In this document: in pieces, positions 58,601 to 63,213 of the stretch
Layout of the letters: the number at the start of each line of letters is the position of its first letter
How positions within the stretch are numbered: the stretch's first letter is position 1
Origin: Akebia trifoliata
Lineage: Eukaryota; Streptophyta; Magnoliopsida; Ranunculales; Lardizabalaceae
Assembly: GCA_017979445.1 (NCBI GenBank)
Contig: CM030704.1
Coordinates: 12,507,658 to 12,571,657, forward strand
DNA length: 64,000 nucleotides
Reading direction: 5' to 3'
The notes under the pieces: generated by a model
What the model saw: only the letters and a program-made list of their open reading frames with translations
Told to the model about the DNA's origin: nothing
The model's database searches: none
Made by a program: the position numbers and the translations under genes

Positions 58601-59125
58601 CATTGTTGCATAGTTGTGTGCTAGTTTCTTTGTGGGGGAGTTTTACAACATTGGCATTATTCTCACCAATTTTATATTTTATTGTCTTCTTAGAGATTCA
58701 TTCAGCACTTTGAGCTTCTACAGAGAGCTCATGTTCCTGATCAAATCTCATACTTGTTGTTCAAGGAATCTACAATCCATGTGCGCTTCTCTGTGAGTAT
58801 TCATGACATCTAATGCATTTTTTCTTCTTTCCTTAGTTCGTGTCATGTAAACATGTGGCATTTTTCCTCTTTTTTGTGTCCCCAGACCCTTGTTAAGTAC
58901 AATTACTTCAGAGATGCTCAAAGAATTGCAAAAGAGCTCAGGAGTAGTTTTTCCAATGATCCGGATAGACTGGCCGAGCTACGACAGATAGAGCAGATCG
59001 CTGAGCATAACCGGGTTGCCCTCAATGTCATTTCCCAAGCAGGGGCCAATGACCCATCCCTTAAGGTTTCATTCGAGTTCAGCCACCATCCTTGCTTTGC
59101 CATTGCTGTTGTGAAGAGATCTTAA
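4550..59125 (+). CDS. NAA35: NAA35/MAK10, NatC auxiliary subunit, 16-exon gene
   Basis: The large non-catalytic subunit of NatC anchors the catalytic subunit NAA30 (and NAA38) to ribosomes, so that N-termini of the Met-hydrophobic type are acetylated during translation in the cytosol (family knowledge). The hallmark seen here is the Mak10 signature MDPKMDSG in exon 3, preceded by a [19 protein letters not shown] segment, with conserved blocks to a C-terminus ending VVKRS. I joined exons at 4550-4652, 7193-7260, 15160-15318, 15397-15564, 20510-20660, 30033-30112, 30722-30994, 31212-31354, 48676-48810, 49104-49202, 50544-50600, 50776-50980, 51731-51849, 58353-58421, 58694-58792 and 58886-59125; all have GT-AG borders and matching phases. 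The corrected product would be 722 residues, normal for the family. The first ATG follows an in-frame TAA at 4514. Exon 8 as read is one base short (143 instead of 144 nt), giving a stop after residue 357; this is either an assembly error or a true null allele. Retrotransposons fill introns 2, 4, 5, 8 and 13. Confidence 0.93.
4915..5890. repeat. GC-rich foldback-like repeat in intron 1
   Basis: Clusters of GCCTTAAGGCGC-like text occur at 4915-5060 and, inverted, at 5770-5875. The right cluster contains a 25-bp tandem repeat (TTAGGCACCAGGAGGCCTTT followed by GTGCA, twice). The middle is AT-rich and seems to hold a second inserted repeat (about 5340-5500). This looks like a nonautonomous foldback element. 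Confidence 0.5.
6050..6900 (+). pseudogene. LINE 3' fragment (zf-RVT region)
   Basis: Broken frames read [11 protein letters not shown], then [18 protein letters not shown], followed by Trp-rich text. This order is typical of the zinc-binding domain after the reverse transcriptase of plant L1-type LINEs. Stops and frameshifts are frequent. It lies in intron 1 in the same orientation as the gene. The family call rests on motif spacing only. Confidence 0.5.
7193..7260 (+). CDS. NAA35: NAA35 exon 2
   Basis: 68 nt; the split codon from exon 1 gives Asp, then [18 protein letters not shown] and SALE. The acceptor is CTCAAAG and the donor GTAAAT. The text matches the block that precedes the DPKMD signature in Mak10 proteins. 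Confidence 0.9.
7560..9200 (-). pseudogene. reversed LINE 5' fragment (ORF1 and endonuclease start)
   Basis: On the minus strand, broken ORF1-like text (8986 down to 7871) is followed by [18 protein letters not shown] at 7836, the start of the AP-type endonuclease of plant LINEs. The copy stops near 7570, so it keeps the 5' part and lacks the reverse transcriptase. That is the reverse of the usual 5' truncation and suggests a later deletion. A 14-bp string, TATCATCAACTAAT, occurs at about 7449 and again at about 7568, near the break. Confidence 0.5.
9201..10027. other. intron 2 filler, no feature recognised
   Basis: AT-rich DNA with pyrimidine-rich runs (9500-9725) that open a short Phe/Leu-rich frame. 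No family, RNA or repeat boundary can be supported. Confidence 0.4.
10560..11130 (+). pseudogene. copia A gag remnant and integrase tail
   Basis: Broken frames read [20 protein letters not shown] (gag), then [13 protein letters not shown], and then [20 protein letters not shown] leading to VFLGK, which is the C-terminal end of copia integrase. The integrase core is absent. Confidence 0.6.
11185..12168 (+). pseudogene. copia A reverse transcriptase remnant
   Basis: The text [20 protein letters not shown], then [18 protein letters not shown] and the active-site motif YVDDIVLTG (about 11645-11671) are clear copia reverse transcriptase. At least four in-frame stops interrupt it, so it is dead. 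It ends at SDR where RNase H is split. Confidence 0.85.
12169..12736. mobile_element. TIR insertion splitting copia A RNase H
   Basis: RNase H text SDR ends at 12168 and resumes as RSTTCSC at 12737. Between them lies a non-coding block whose ends are inverted repeats: ATCTTGGTTTAAAAT at the left and ATTTTAAACCATG at the right. GATAGG (12163-12168) and GATGGG (12731-12736) look like a target duplication with one change. The interior is rich in TTTCG/CGAAA and codes for nothing: a MITE. Confidence 0.75.
12737..13145 (+). pseudogene. copia A RNase H remnant (3' part)
   Basis: [18 protein letters not shown] is followed, one frame over, by [31 protein letters not shown] and LVDLFTKSL, the standard end of copia RNase H. 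One frameshift lies near 12880. Confidence 0.85.
13235..13253. repeat. TA/CA microsatellite in the copia A 3' LTR
   Basis: A TATATA run passes into CACACACA inside the 3' LTR; the 5' LTR lacks it, so it arose after insertion. Confidence 0.7.
13335..15159. other. intron 2 remainder, nothing recognised
   Basis: About 1.8 kb of mixed composition before exon 3. Short open frames at 14217-14402 (+) and 14919-14483 (-) match no family I know. It may be an old repeat. Confidence 0.4.
15160..15318 (+). CDS. NAA35: NAA35 exon 3 (DPKMDSG signature)
   Basis: 159 nt, phase 0 on both sides. It carries the family signature IMDPKMDSG followed by a variable acidic loop and [15 protein letters not shown]. 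In the family this is the most conserved part of the N-terminal half. Confidence 0.95.
15397..15564 (+). CDS. NAA35: NAA35 exon 4
   Basis: 168 nt, phase 0 to phase 0, separated from exon 3 by a 78-nt intron. It begins [20 protein letters not shown] and ends VVADSRTHE. The [11 protein letters not shown] run is another block conserved in Mak10 homologues. Confidence 0.95.
15757..18647 (-). mobile_element. solo LTR, 2.9 kb, Tekay/Del-like Ty3/gypsy
   Basis: The block starts TGTCACGCCCTGAAATCC and ends GAGGTATTACA, that is TG...CA on either strand. It is flanked by a perfect 5-bp target duplication GAGGC at 15752-15756 and 18648-18652. There is no second LTR, primer site or coding region. On the minus strand it begins TGTAATACCTCGAATTC, as long LTRs of Tekay/Del chromoviruses often do; the clade is an inference. 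It was left by LTR-LTR recombination in intron 4. Confidence 0.85.
19050..19308 (-). mobile_element. LTR fragment of the gypsy E family
   Basis: The text from about 19066 (TTCAACTAAAAACTGACTTA) to TTAACTTGGACTGCATCA closely follows the LTRs at 51954-52333 and 56762-57118. The start is lost or diverged. It shows the family inserted more than once in this gene. Confidence 0.75.
19540..19715 (+). mobile_element. LINE 3' end with A-rich tail
   Basis: TTGTACTTTGTTTTTCTTTC, then CAATAAAATTCCTTATCC and an A-rich run, looks like the 3' end of a plant L1 LINE. There is no coding text left, so the call is tentative. Confidence 0.4.
20510..20660 (+). CDS. NAA35: NAA35 exon 5
   Basis: 151 nt, phase 0 to phase 1. 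It reads [19 protein letters not shown], then a helical region ending KKRVSE. The acceptor is TTGGTAG and the donor GTAGGT. Confidence 0.9.
20661..21530. other. intron 5 start, no firm feature
   Basis: No gene or clear repeat. A stretch near 21210 (GCATGGTGTAATGGACAAGA) faintly resembles a tRNA-derived A box, but no B box follows at the right distance. Confidence 0.3.
22704..23132 (-). pseudogene. gypsy A integrase C-terminus with chromodomain
   Basis: 142 residues. [20 protein letters not shown] is the integrase C-terminal GPY-like end, followed by a chromodomain read as [27 protein letters not shown] and [11 protein letters not shown]. This places the element in the chromoviruses, whose integrase tail binds modified histones. 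Confidence 0.88.
23306..23831 (-). pseudogene. gypsy A integrase core
   Basis: [10 protein letters not shown] and [10 protein letters not shown] (first catalytic Asp region) read in one frame, and [14 protein letters not shown] with [20 protein letters not shown] (second Asp and Glu) in another. At least one frameshift separates them. Confidence 0.88.
24171..24413 (-). pseudogene. gypsy A RNase H end
   Basis: [19 protein letters not shown], then [20 protein letters not shown], the conserved end of gypsy RNase H. The join to the upstream part is shifted by a frame. Confidence 0.85.
24407..25200 (-). pseudogene. gypsy A reverse transcriptase core and RNase H start
   Basis: [20 protein letters not shown] and [13 protein letters not shown] lead into a second frame from 25027 with [13 protein letters not shown]. 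The active site reads YLDN instead of YLDD: the codon at 24964-24962 is AAT where GAT is expected. The RNase H start [15 protein letters not shown] follows. One frameshift lies at about 25020. Confidence 0.9.
25273..26178 (-). pseudogene. gypsy A protease and start of reverse transcriptase
   Basis: 301 residues without a stop. The aspartic protease motif [11 protein letters not shown] lies near residue 65, and the reverse transcriptase entry ([20 protein letters not shown], then [13 protein letters not shown]) is at the end. It breaks there by stop and frame change. Confidence 0.88.
26188..27242 (-). pseudogene. gypsy A gag
   Basis: Starting at 27242, an N-terminal coiled-coil segment ([20 protein letters not shown]) ends at a stop near 26976; the Retrotrans_gag domain follows from 26952 with [12 protein letters not shown] and [13 protein letters not shown] zinc knuckle [13 protein letters not shown] lies near 26200. 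A TAG at 26187 separates gag from protease. Confidence 0.85.
28769..29400 (+). mobile_element. truncated gypsy B-family element (LTR end and gag start)
   Basis: The text from GAGTTATAATAGGATTA to CTGCTACGTCA matches most of the LTR of gypsy B (35093-35578). AGTGGTATTATAGAGC follows as a primer site, then a gag start at 29154 ([20 protein letters not shown]) that matches the gypsy B start at 35614. The frame stops at 29352 and the element ends near 29400. Confidence 0.8.
29401..29760 (-). mobile_element. possible LINE tail, reversed
   Basis: TTTTTTTATTGGGAAAATTT at the left edge is, on the minus strand, an AATAAA-type A-rich end following TTTAATGAAATTTTCCC, as in LINE 3' ends. Coding text is not recognisable. 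Confidence 0.3.
30033..30112 (+). CDS. NAA35: NAA35 exon 6
   Basis: 80 nt; the split codon gives Asp and then [19 protein letters not shown] followed by CRIRFRK. I chose the acceptor TGATGCAG at 30025-30032 because only it keeps the phase set by exon 5 and joins family-like text. Confidence 0.9.
30411..30428. repeat. (TC)n microsatellite in intron 6
   Basis: AGTCTCTCTCTCTCTCTCTA interrupts otherwise plain intron 6 (30113-30721), where I see nothing else. Confidence 0.8.
30722..30994 (+). CDS. NAA35: NAA35 exon 7
   Basis: 273 nt, phase 0 both sides, the longest exon. It reads [20 protein letters not shown], then a Cys/Leu-rich helix, a low-conservation linker, and [12 protein letters not shown]. 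The donor is GTAAGG. Confidence 0.93.
31046..31164 (-). mobile_element. tRNA-derived SINE copy 1 (intron 7)
   Basis: Read on the minus strand it begins GGGCTTAGACCCATAGCTCG, with A box TAGCTCGGTTGG and B box GGATTCAAGTCC, and ends in AT-rich sequence. The same text occurs on the + strand at 32304-32398 at about 80% identity by eye. It makes up about half of the 217-nt intron 7. Confidence 0.75.
31212..31354 (+). CDS. NAA35: NAA35 exon 8, one base short
   Basis: 143 nt where 144 are needed between two phase-0 borders. It reads [20 protein letters not shown] then DPV and an immediate TAG (31281-31283). In the next frame it continues [20 protein letters not shown] and ends RAHLQ. The change sits in a GTTTAG run where family text suggests GTTTTAG, that is, one T is absent. 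Everything before and after is intact. Confidence 0.9.
31600..32020. repeat. decayed dispersed repeat with TTTCCATG/GAAATAT text
   Basis: Runs such as TTTCCATGAAATATACC and TCTATGAAGTTGATAAAA recur in altered form at about 32640-33010 and beside copia C (34240-34300, 48461-48550). They look like old members of one noncoding family. Boundaries cannot be set. Confidence 0.35.
32035..32101 (-). pseudogene. tRNA-Arg(UCU)-like pseudogene
   Basis: On the minus strand, GTGGCCTAATGGATAGGATG and CCTGATTTCTATTAGAAGA follow the D arm and anticodon arm of plant tRNA-Arg, with anticodon TCT in place. The T arm is decayed (GGGTTCTTTCC) and the acceptor ends do not pair, so it is a pseudogene or a SINE head. 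Confidence 0.4.
32304..32398 (+). mobile_element. tRNA-derived SINE copy 2 (intron 8)
   Basis: It begins GGGCTTAGACCCGGAGCTCA, with A box GAGCTCAGTTGG and B box GGGTTCTAGTCC about 35 nt apart, a fair Pol III promoter. It is related to copy 1 but in the opposite orientation. Confidence 0.75.
32406..32615. mobile_element. 210-bp foldback MITE
   Basis: The two halves are nearly perfect inverted repeats. GGGTTAGAAGTTTCGGAATG and GGGCTGATTTTTTTTAGGAT on the left pair with their complements on the right, around a small loop at CTTCGGTGAAG (about 32505). The outer ends are GGGGAGCGTT and its partner AACGCTTCCC; both flanks are TATATATA. Transcripts would form a hairpin of about 95 bp. Confidence 0.9.
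33340..34150 (+). pseudogene. LINE fragment (RT end to zf-RVT)
   Basis: Broken text such as [23 protein letters not shown] and DWWCG, then [10 protein letters not shown], fits the stretch between the reverse transcriptase and the zinc-binding domain of plant LINEs. Stops are frequent. Identification is by motif order only. Confidence 0.45.
34675..35087 (-). pseudogene. copia C RNase H end
   Basis: [11 protein letters not shown], then [32 protein letters not shown] and [11 protein letters not shown] ending at 34675. It is followed by a second purine-tract-like CTCCCCCTCAAGCTAG (+ strand) 120 bp inside the LTR-proximal one. Confidence 0.88.
35614..36960 (+). pseudogene. gypsy B gag
   Basis: The start [20 protein letters not shown] is followed by a Pro-rich linker, then [20 protein letters not shown] and [14 protein letters not shown] of the gag core. 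A zinc knuckle CFKCGKMGH near 36912 lacks its last Cys because of a frame break. Several stops are present. Confidence 0.82.
37150..39040 (+). pseudogene. gypsy B protease, reverse transcriptase, RNase H
   Basis: Protease-like [13 protein letters not shown] appears early. Reverse transcriptase shows [55 protein letters not shown], and then [10 protein letters not shown], where one Asp of the YFDD active site is missing (in-frame 3-bp loss at about 38194-38199). RNase H ends with [20 protein letters not shown]. Stops at 38038 and near 38757 break the frame. Confidence 0.88.
39041..40243 (+). pseudogene. gypsy B integrase
   Basis: Zinc-binding-type text ([15 protein letters not shown] in a shifted frame) precedes [20 protein letters not shown], then [20 protein letters not shown], where a Lys replaces the usual Glu of QTEVVNR, and a C-terminal part ending [13 protein letters not shown]. 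The last 204 residues read without a stop. Confidence 0.85.
40978..41216 (+). repeat. 31-bp tandem repeat in the copia D leader
   Basis: About eight head-to-tail copies of a 31-bp unit (GGCTGTAGTGAAGTCGTGCG then ACGCCTCTGGT), each a little different. Each copy contains GTCGTGCGAC, which is almost self-complementary. The array lies between the primer site and gag, so it is in the untranslated leader. Open minus-strand frames over it are by-products. Confidence 0.93.
41616..42816 (+). pseudogene. copia D gag and protease
   Basis: It starts MASESSSSS at 41619. [20 protein letters not shown] and [19 protein letters not shown] are the gag core. The zinc knuckle [14 protein letters not shown] is near 42387, and protease motif [13 protein letters not shown] is near 42689. 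Stops at about 41829, 42027, 42268 and 42814 (TAG, TGA, TAA, TAA) interrupt it. Most could come from single C-to-T changes of CAG, CGA or CAA. Confidence 0.9.
42916..45027 (+). pseudogene. copia D integrase and reverse transcriptase
   Basis: A 703-residue open frame. The pre-integrase zinc site has HLRLGHISF and CETCQLVKH; the integrase triad is in [18 protein letters not shown] and NGRSERKNR. Reverse transcriptase shows [38 protein letters not shown] and an intact active site [11 protein letters not shown]. The frame is lost near 44990, where the text continues in the next frame as [15 protein letters not shown]. Confidence 0.93.
44981..45862 (+). pseudogene. copia D RT end and RNase H
   Basis: 293 residues without a stop: [73 protein letters not shown] and QLADVLTKG, to the end at 45862. 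It is in the +1 frame relative to the previous segment, which is the only frameshift of pol. Confidence 0.93.
46137..47154 (-). pseudogene. copia C reverse transcriptase remnant
   Basis: [20 protein letters not shown] and [14 protein letters not shown] open the domain. Further broken text downstream includes [26 protein letters not shown] and [12 protein letters not shown]. It stops at the gypsy B insertion point and RNase H resumes at 35087. Confidence 0.75.
47276..47836 (-). pseudogene. copia C gag remnant
   Basis: From 47836, [20 protein letters not shown] and [16 protein letters not shown], then after a stop [20 protein letters not shown] and [15 protein letters not shown]: the standard copia gag (UBN2-type) order. 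Two stops break it. Confidence 0.8.
48189..48218. repeat. (GAA)n microsatellite in the copia C leader
   Basis: A run of about eight GAA units lies just inside the right LTR of copia C. Confidence 0.85.
48676..48810 (+). CDS. NAA35: NAA35 exon 9
   Basis: 135 nt, phase 0 both sides, after a 17.3-kb intron full of nested transposons. It reads [20 protein letters not shown] and ends [10 protein letters not shown]. The acceptor CATGAACAG is supported by phase and by family text; upstream open reading is intronic. Confidence 0.88.
49104..49202 (+). CDS. NAA35: NAA35 exon 10
   Basis: 99 nt, phase 0 both sides. It reads [20 protein letters not shown] and then [13 protein letters not shown], a block conserved across eukaryotic Mak10 proteins. 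Confidence 0.94.
49203..50543. other. intron 10, no feature recognised
   Basis: 1,341 bp of AT-rich intron with a short CTTCTT run (about 49790-49806). Open frames at 49732-49989 and 50359-50634 are intronic and match nothing known. Confidence 0.5.
50544..50600 (+). CDS. NAA35: NAA35 exon 11
   Basis: A 57-nt microexon-like exon in phase 0, [19 protein letters not shown]. The acceptor CTCTCAG and donor GTATAT both fit. Confidence 0.9.
50776..50980 (+). CDS. NAA35: NAA35 exon 12
   Basis: 205 nt, phase 0 to phase 1. It contains [20 protein letters not shown] then [20 protein letters not shown], the strongest conserved block of the C-terminal half. Confidence 0.95.
51176..51518. mobile_element. 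343-bp TIR MITE in intron 12
   Basis: The left end GAGAGCTGCTATTGGCACCC and the inverted right end (reverse complement GAGAGGTGCTATTGGCACCC) match over about 40 bp. Flanks TAAAATTA (51168-51175) and TAGAATTA (51519-51526) look like an 8-bp target duplication, pointing to a hAT-type origin. A third internal copy of the terminal motif (about 51406-51440) suggests nested or rearranged ends. Same family as 3197-4257. Confidence 0.85.
51731..51849 (+). CDS. NAA35: NAA35 exon 13
   Basis: 119 nt beginning with the end of a split Val codon, then the basic run [18 protein letters not shown] and [18 protein letters not shown]. The acceptor is TTGATCAG and the donor GTATGT. Confidence 0.92.
52366..53649 (-). 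pseudogene. gypsy E RNase H end and integrase
   Basis: [16 protein letters not shown] (RNase H end), then a zinc-binding-type [13 protein letters not shown] with CHVCQKSKG, catalytic text [20 protein letters not shown] and [14 protein letters not shown], and a C-terminal part from 52850 ending PYYVS at 52366. Frameshifts separate the pieces. Confidence 0.85.
53834..55259 (-). pseudogene. gypsy E protease and reverse transcriptase
   Basis: [18 protein letters not shown] near 55200 is the protease. Reverse transcriptase reads [40 protein letters not shown] and [20 protein letters not shown]. The Tyr codon of the YFDD active site is a TAA stop (54323-54321), directly before FDDILIY. The region 54957-55160 holds a tandem duplication of about 100 bp. 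RNase H follows in fragments ([20 protein letters not shown]). Confidence 0.86.
55253..56478 (-). pseudogene. gypsy E gag
   Basis: An N-terminal coiled-coil-like region ([20 protein letters not shown]) and [14 protein letters not shown] precede a stop. Broken core text [14 protein letters not shown] and [20 protein letters not shown] follows. The zinc knuckle [14 protein letters not shown] is near 55490, with His replaced by Asn. Confidence 0.8.
57119..58352. other. intron 13 remainder
   Basis: AT-rich DNA with a poly(T) run at about 57545-57562. A short stretch with GTGTGAAGCGAGGCATTTCA near 57833 faintly recalls the GC-rich foldback of intron 1. Nothing else is recognised. Confidence 0.4.
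58353..58421 (+). CDS. NAA35: NAA35 exon 14
   Basis: 69 nt, phase 0, [20 protein letters not shown] then EEE. It lies beyond the intron that holds gypsy E. Confidence 0.9.
58694..58792 (+). CDS. NAA35: NAA35 exon 15
   Basis: 99 nt, phase 0, [20 protein letters not shown] then [13 protein letters not shown]. The acceptor is TTCTTAG and the donor GTGAGT. Confidence 0.92.
58886..59125 (+). CDS. NAA35: NAA35 exon 16 (terminal)
   Basis: 240 nt including TAA. It reads [20 protein letters not shown], an acidic/basic helix, then [19 protein letters not shown] and KRS. The end matches the C-terminus usual for plant Mak10. Confidence 0.95.
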   Translation, partial: TLVKYNYFRDAQRIAKELRSSFSNDPDRLAELRQIEQIAEHNRVALNVISQAGANDPSLKVSFEFSHHPCFAIAVVKRS

Positions 59126-60449
59126 AATATTGTTCCTTTATTCCCTCCAATTTTGAAAATCTAAGTAGGCCTTTTTATACATTTTTAAGTCACACCACTT
59201 GGTGCTTTTGTAACATTAGAAGGAAAAAAAATGATTAAATTATTTTCTGTTTGGCTCAATTGAAAATGCAGCTTTAAAGAAGATAAGTTATTGATATAAT
59301 CTGGAAGCATTATTAATAAATAGTAATTTTCTCACCAAAATAATGAAATAATAATCTTAGAATTACTCATTATAACTGAATTTAAAATTATTGTTTGTAT
59401 CACATATAAAGTATTAGCATCTTGAGGAGTATCTGAACCGTGGGGGTGTTGATACAGTTCTACCAAGGGAGGATATAATTGTTGGTAGTAGTGAAATGTT
59501 GGATGTTTGCATCCTCTACAATACTATTTCTTCCATGAATGCCACTCCAAAAGTAGTGTTATTTTGTATTTAAGTCCAAAAATTAGGGATTTAATTGTCA
59601 TTGTTCAATGGAGATTCTGTAACTATCACAGTGAAGAGTTAAATACAAAATTTTCATTGTGTAATTTCTCCTTCCTCCCTCTTCATTTGCAAAGGAAAAT
59701 TAAAACTGCTTTTTGTTCCCTTACTATCTTCTCTGCTACCTACCTACTCCAAACTTTTTATGCAAAAGTTGAAGCAAACTGAATATTGAAGAATAAATTG
59801 TTGAAGATAGATTTTTCTGCAAAATCAATTAAAGTTCAATCAGTTTCTTCTCTTATTTCCCAATGATTTTTCCATAGTTTCCAGTTGACTGCACATCTTA
59901 CTATGATTTAGACATTTATTTTACAGACTTTCACAGCTCATTTAACAGTATGTGTGCTTGCTGGATGTGGTGATTGGTGAGTCAAGTGCATTGATGGAGA
60001 TTTCTTGTAGGTAAGAAGGGGGGCTTTACATGATTTTATATAGAAATAGTGGGTCTGATCATCTCTGTGTCTATCTATTTATAATGGTCATGTGAAGATC
60101 ATTAGAGAAGTTTTTAATAAGAGACGTATTTTTAAAACATTTTAATTCAGTAACAGTTCTGGGGTTTCATGCAAAACCTGATAACAGGGACCTTTCTGAC
60201 ATTGAAAAATCAGATTTTAGGTTTCCCCATCTTCCAGAAAATGTTTCGTGGGTGTAGTGTTGTTGAGATTTGGGCATATATGTATATTATATTGGTTCTT
60301 CAAATTTCAAAGTACATGGAATGGGTTGTTAAGACAGAAACTTCCCGTGGAATGGATACAATTGAAGGAGCAATGACGATTTCTGATCCAAAGACGAGAA
60401 TGGTGAGGATGACCTATGGCCGCGGTAATGCTAACTTGGTGTTTATTTA
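59126..60449. other. 3' flank of NAA35, no gene recognised
   Basis: The beginning should be 3' UTR. The rest is AT-rich, with open frames at 59507-59782 and 60169-60450 that match no family. Confidence 0.4.
59315..59320 (+). terminator. candidate poly(A) signal of NAA35
   Basis: A canonical AATAAA lies 190 nt after the stop codon in AT-rich DNA. Plant poly(A) signals are loose, so this is only the best visible candidate. Confidence 0.3.
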
Positions 60450-60474
60450 GGAGCTGATTGATTCAGCTGCTAGA

Positions 60475-60610
60475 ATTTGCTGTCAGCTTCTGCTGTCAGA
60501 ATCTATTGTTAGAATCTGTTGTCAGAATCTGTTGTCAGAATCTGAAACACTGAAAAGCTTGCTTGATAGAGGTTTCTAAAAGTGCTATGCTGTCAGAATC
60601 TGGTAATTAC
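60475..60610. repeat. subterminal direct repeats of the Harbinger end
   Basis: CTGTCAG and TTGTCAGAATCTG recur at least six times, a pattern typical of transposase binding sites near a transposon end. Confidence 0.6.
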
Positions 60611-61544
60611 TGCTTGATACAACTTCAAGAATTTGCTATATTAGGGTAAAATGACCAAAAAACCCTTAAGGTTGATAATGCACCCAGAATACATTAAAAA
60701 TTACCAGAATACTCCTATAATTATATAATTACACTAAATATATATAAATATAATAAAATTATATAAAAATTAAAATAATTATTATTTTAATTTTAAAATG
60801 TCTATAAAAATTATAGAAAAATTTATAATTCTATAGAAATTTCGGCAGCATCTCCTCTTAAAAATGGACATATTAAATTTTCCTGATAAACAAAATACTT
60901 GCATAATACGCAATCCAAAATTCACATTGTACATAACACATCCACATTACATCGTATATACATAACACATCCACATTACATCTAATATACATTTTGACAT
61001 CATTTAAACATAATAATCATAGTTAATATAATAAGTAAAATTGAAATAATAAAAAAAAAACATGAAAAATATACATTCAACAAATGCATACAAAAGATAT
61101 TTTTCATTCTTCTTATTTGACTCCATTACTTTATCTTAAGGAACATTATCATTGATAATGTCAATTTCATCTACCCACAGAAAAGACCATGCATGTCTCT
61201 ATAAAGTAAAATAACACATGAATTAATATCAATATCATCAAATATAAATGCGCACCCAACATTAATATCAATACCATATTACCTGTCAAGATGGAAACCT
61301 ATAAAACATTCTCCAATAATTTTCTTTTGTTTTAGCTGTAACTAATGTCATCACTCGACCACATGAACAACATGGTGGATACGTATAGTTTGCCATCAAT
61401 GTTATTTATCATATACAAAGACAATAAATAAATAATCATAGAATCTTCGAAATATACTTAAAAATAATATAATTTTTATTCCAACATCGTTTAATAGTAT
61501 TTACAATTACAATACAAAATGAAAAAACAGAATATGAAAATGTA

Positions 61545-62980
61545 TCAATGATTGCCAGTAAAAATGACATCAGCTATTAAATCCCTATGTATTTTCATTA
61601 TTTGTTGACTTTGACGACCTACTAATGGGGGAATTGGATACTCTTGATTAGTGATACCTTCTTCTTCCACTCCCGTAGATCTTTCTTCCACTCCCATAGA
61701 TCCTTCTTCCTCGAATAGAGCAAATTCTTCATCGACAATCGCTTGTTTTCTGATAAAATTATGCAATGCCATACAAGCAACAATAATGTTTCGTTGTTTG
61801 TCTAAATTATATGAACGCATCAACTTCAAGATTGACCATTTTACTTTCAAAACCTCAAAGGTTCGTTCGATCACGTTCCGAAGTGATGAATGTAAATGAT
61901 TGAATAGCTCATTTTGACCATTTGCCCGTGATCTTCTATAGTCTTGTAGATGGTATCGAACACCTCGATAAGGTGCGAGATAATCATCCATGAGTGGGTA
62001 CCCAGCGTCTACCAAATAGTATTTACCTATTATCCAAAAAAAAATATTAATAATTTCTAGGATTGAATATAAACAGATATAATTGACAAACTTTTAAATA
62101 TATACCTGGTGGAGGATATGGAAAATTTAAACTGGGAGTATTCACTGTCTCAAGGAAGACACGTGAATCATTAACCGACCCTTCCCAACCAACCACCACA
62201 TGAGTGAACAACATGTCAAACGAACATGTTGCCATTACATTTTGTGTGAGTCCCTTATGTCCTCGATATCGTATTTGTTTTGCAATTGGTACAAATGCAC
62301 TAACATGCGTTCCGTCTATCGCTCCAATACAATCCTACATATTTTTAAGGTATATTAATATATAAACATTAATAAAACAAATATTTTTCAAATATATATA
62401 TATATATATATAATTACATTAAAATATGGCAAAAAATGAGGATTGTTACGGATGTGCGAAGAGACTTCATTGAGGTCGGGAGGTACAATTAAGGACATTG
62501 ACAAGTTCACAATAATTAAAAGAACTTTGTTGAAATACTTGCTAACCGTTTGAGGTGAGTGATCGAAATGATTTGCAATTAATCTTTGACCTTGATTATG
62601 TCCTATTACCAATAAGAACATCGCTAGTTGTTCTTGAATAGTAACGTAGCGTCCCATCTTCAATAGACCTTGATCTTCCAAAATACTACACAGATTTAGA
62701 AATACGTGTCGTTCCATTCTAAATAGTGCATGACACGTCGCACGATTATCATCTAGTGTTTCCCGACAAAGTCAATCCCCTTTAACTGACTATTACTATG
62801 TGGCTCCCTATATAAGAAATTATCGCAATAAAATAATGAACCTAAGACGCCTCCTGTAGTGGCCATACGTAAACCACTTGACTCGACAGTATTGGTGGTA
62901 TCACCATTTGAACTGATGGTATCAGTCGTATCATCTGAATTGATAGTAATCGTGGTATCAATTGTATCATCTGAATCCAT
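61545..62980 (-). CDS. PIF/Harbinger transposase (DDE_Tnp_4), one frameshift
   Basis: Three exons can be read: 62980-62418, 62334-62106 and 62026-61545, with GT-AG borders and matching phases. Exon 1 starts with a Ser/Thr/Asp-rich leader, then FLYREPHSNSQLKG; after a frame change it reads LDDNRATCHALFRMERHVFL and a helix-turn-helix-like region (QTVSKYFNKVL). Exon 2 carries the first Asp in DCIGAIDGTHV and the second in GWEGSVNDSRV. Exon 3 has VDAGYPLMDDYLAPYRG and the Glu in NVIERTFEVLK. So the DDE triad is complete. The only damage seen is one base apparently missing in a GGGAAAC run near 62757, which stops the leader frame at 62753. Confidence 0.85.
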
Positions 62981-63213
62981 ATGACCTGCTTATAAATCCA
63001 TATTAGTCCTATATATCCATCTAACAAAAAATATTAATCACAATATTCATCCAACAACAAATAAAATATCAGATATCCATCAATAAAAAATATATGATCC
63101 AAACTTCATAGTATATTACACCATAACACATCCAAAAAGTAACCAATTTATACTACACCTTATAAGTGCATCATAAAACCCACATAAAATATTAAAGTAA
63201 TATATAAACATGT

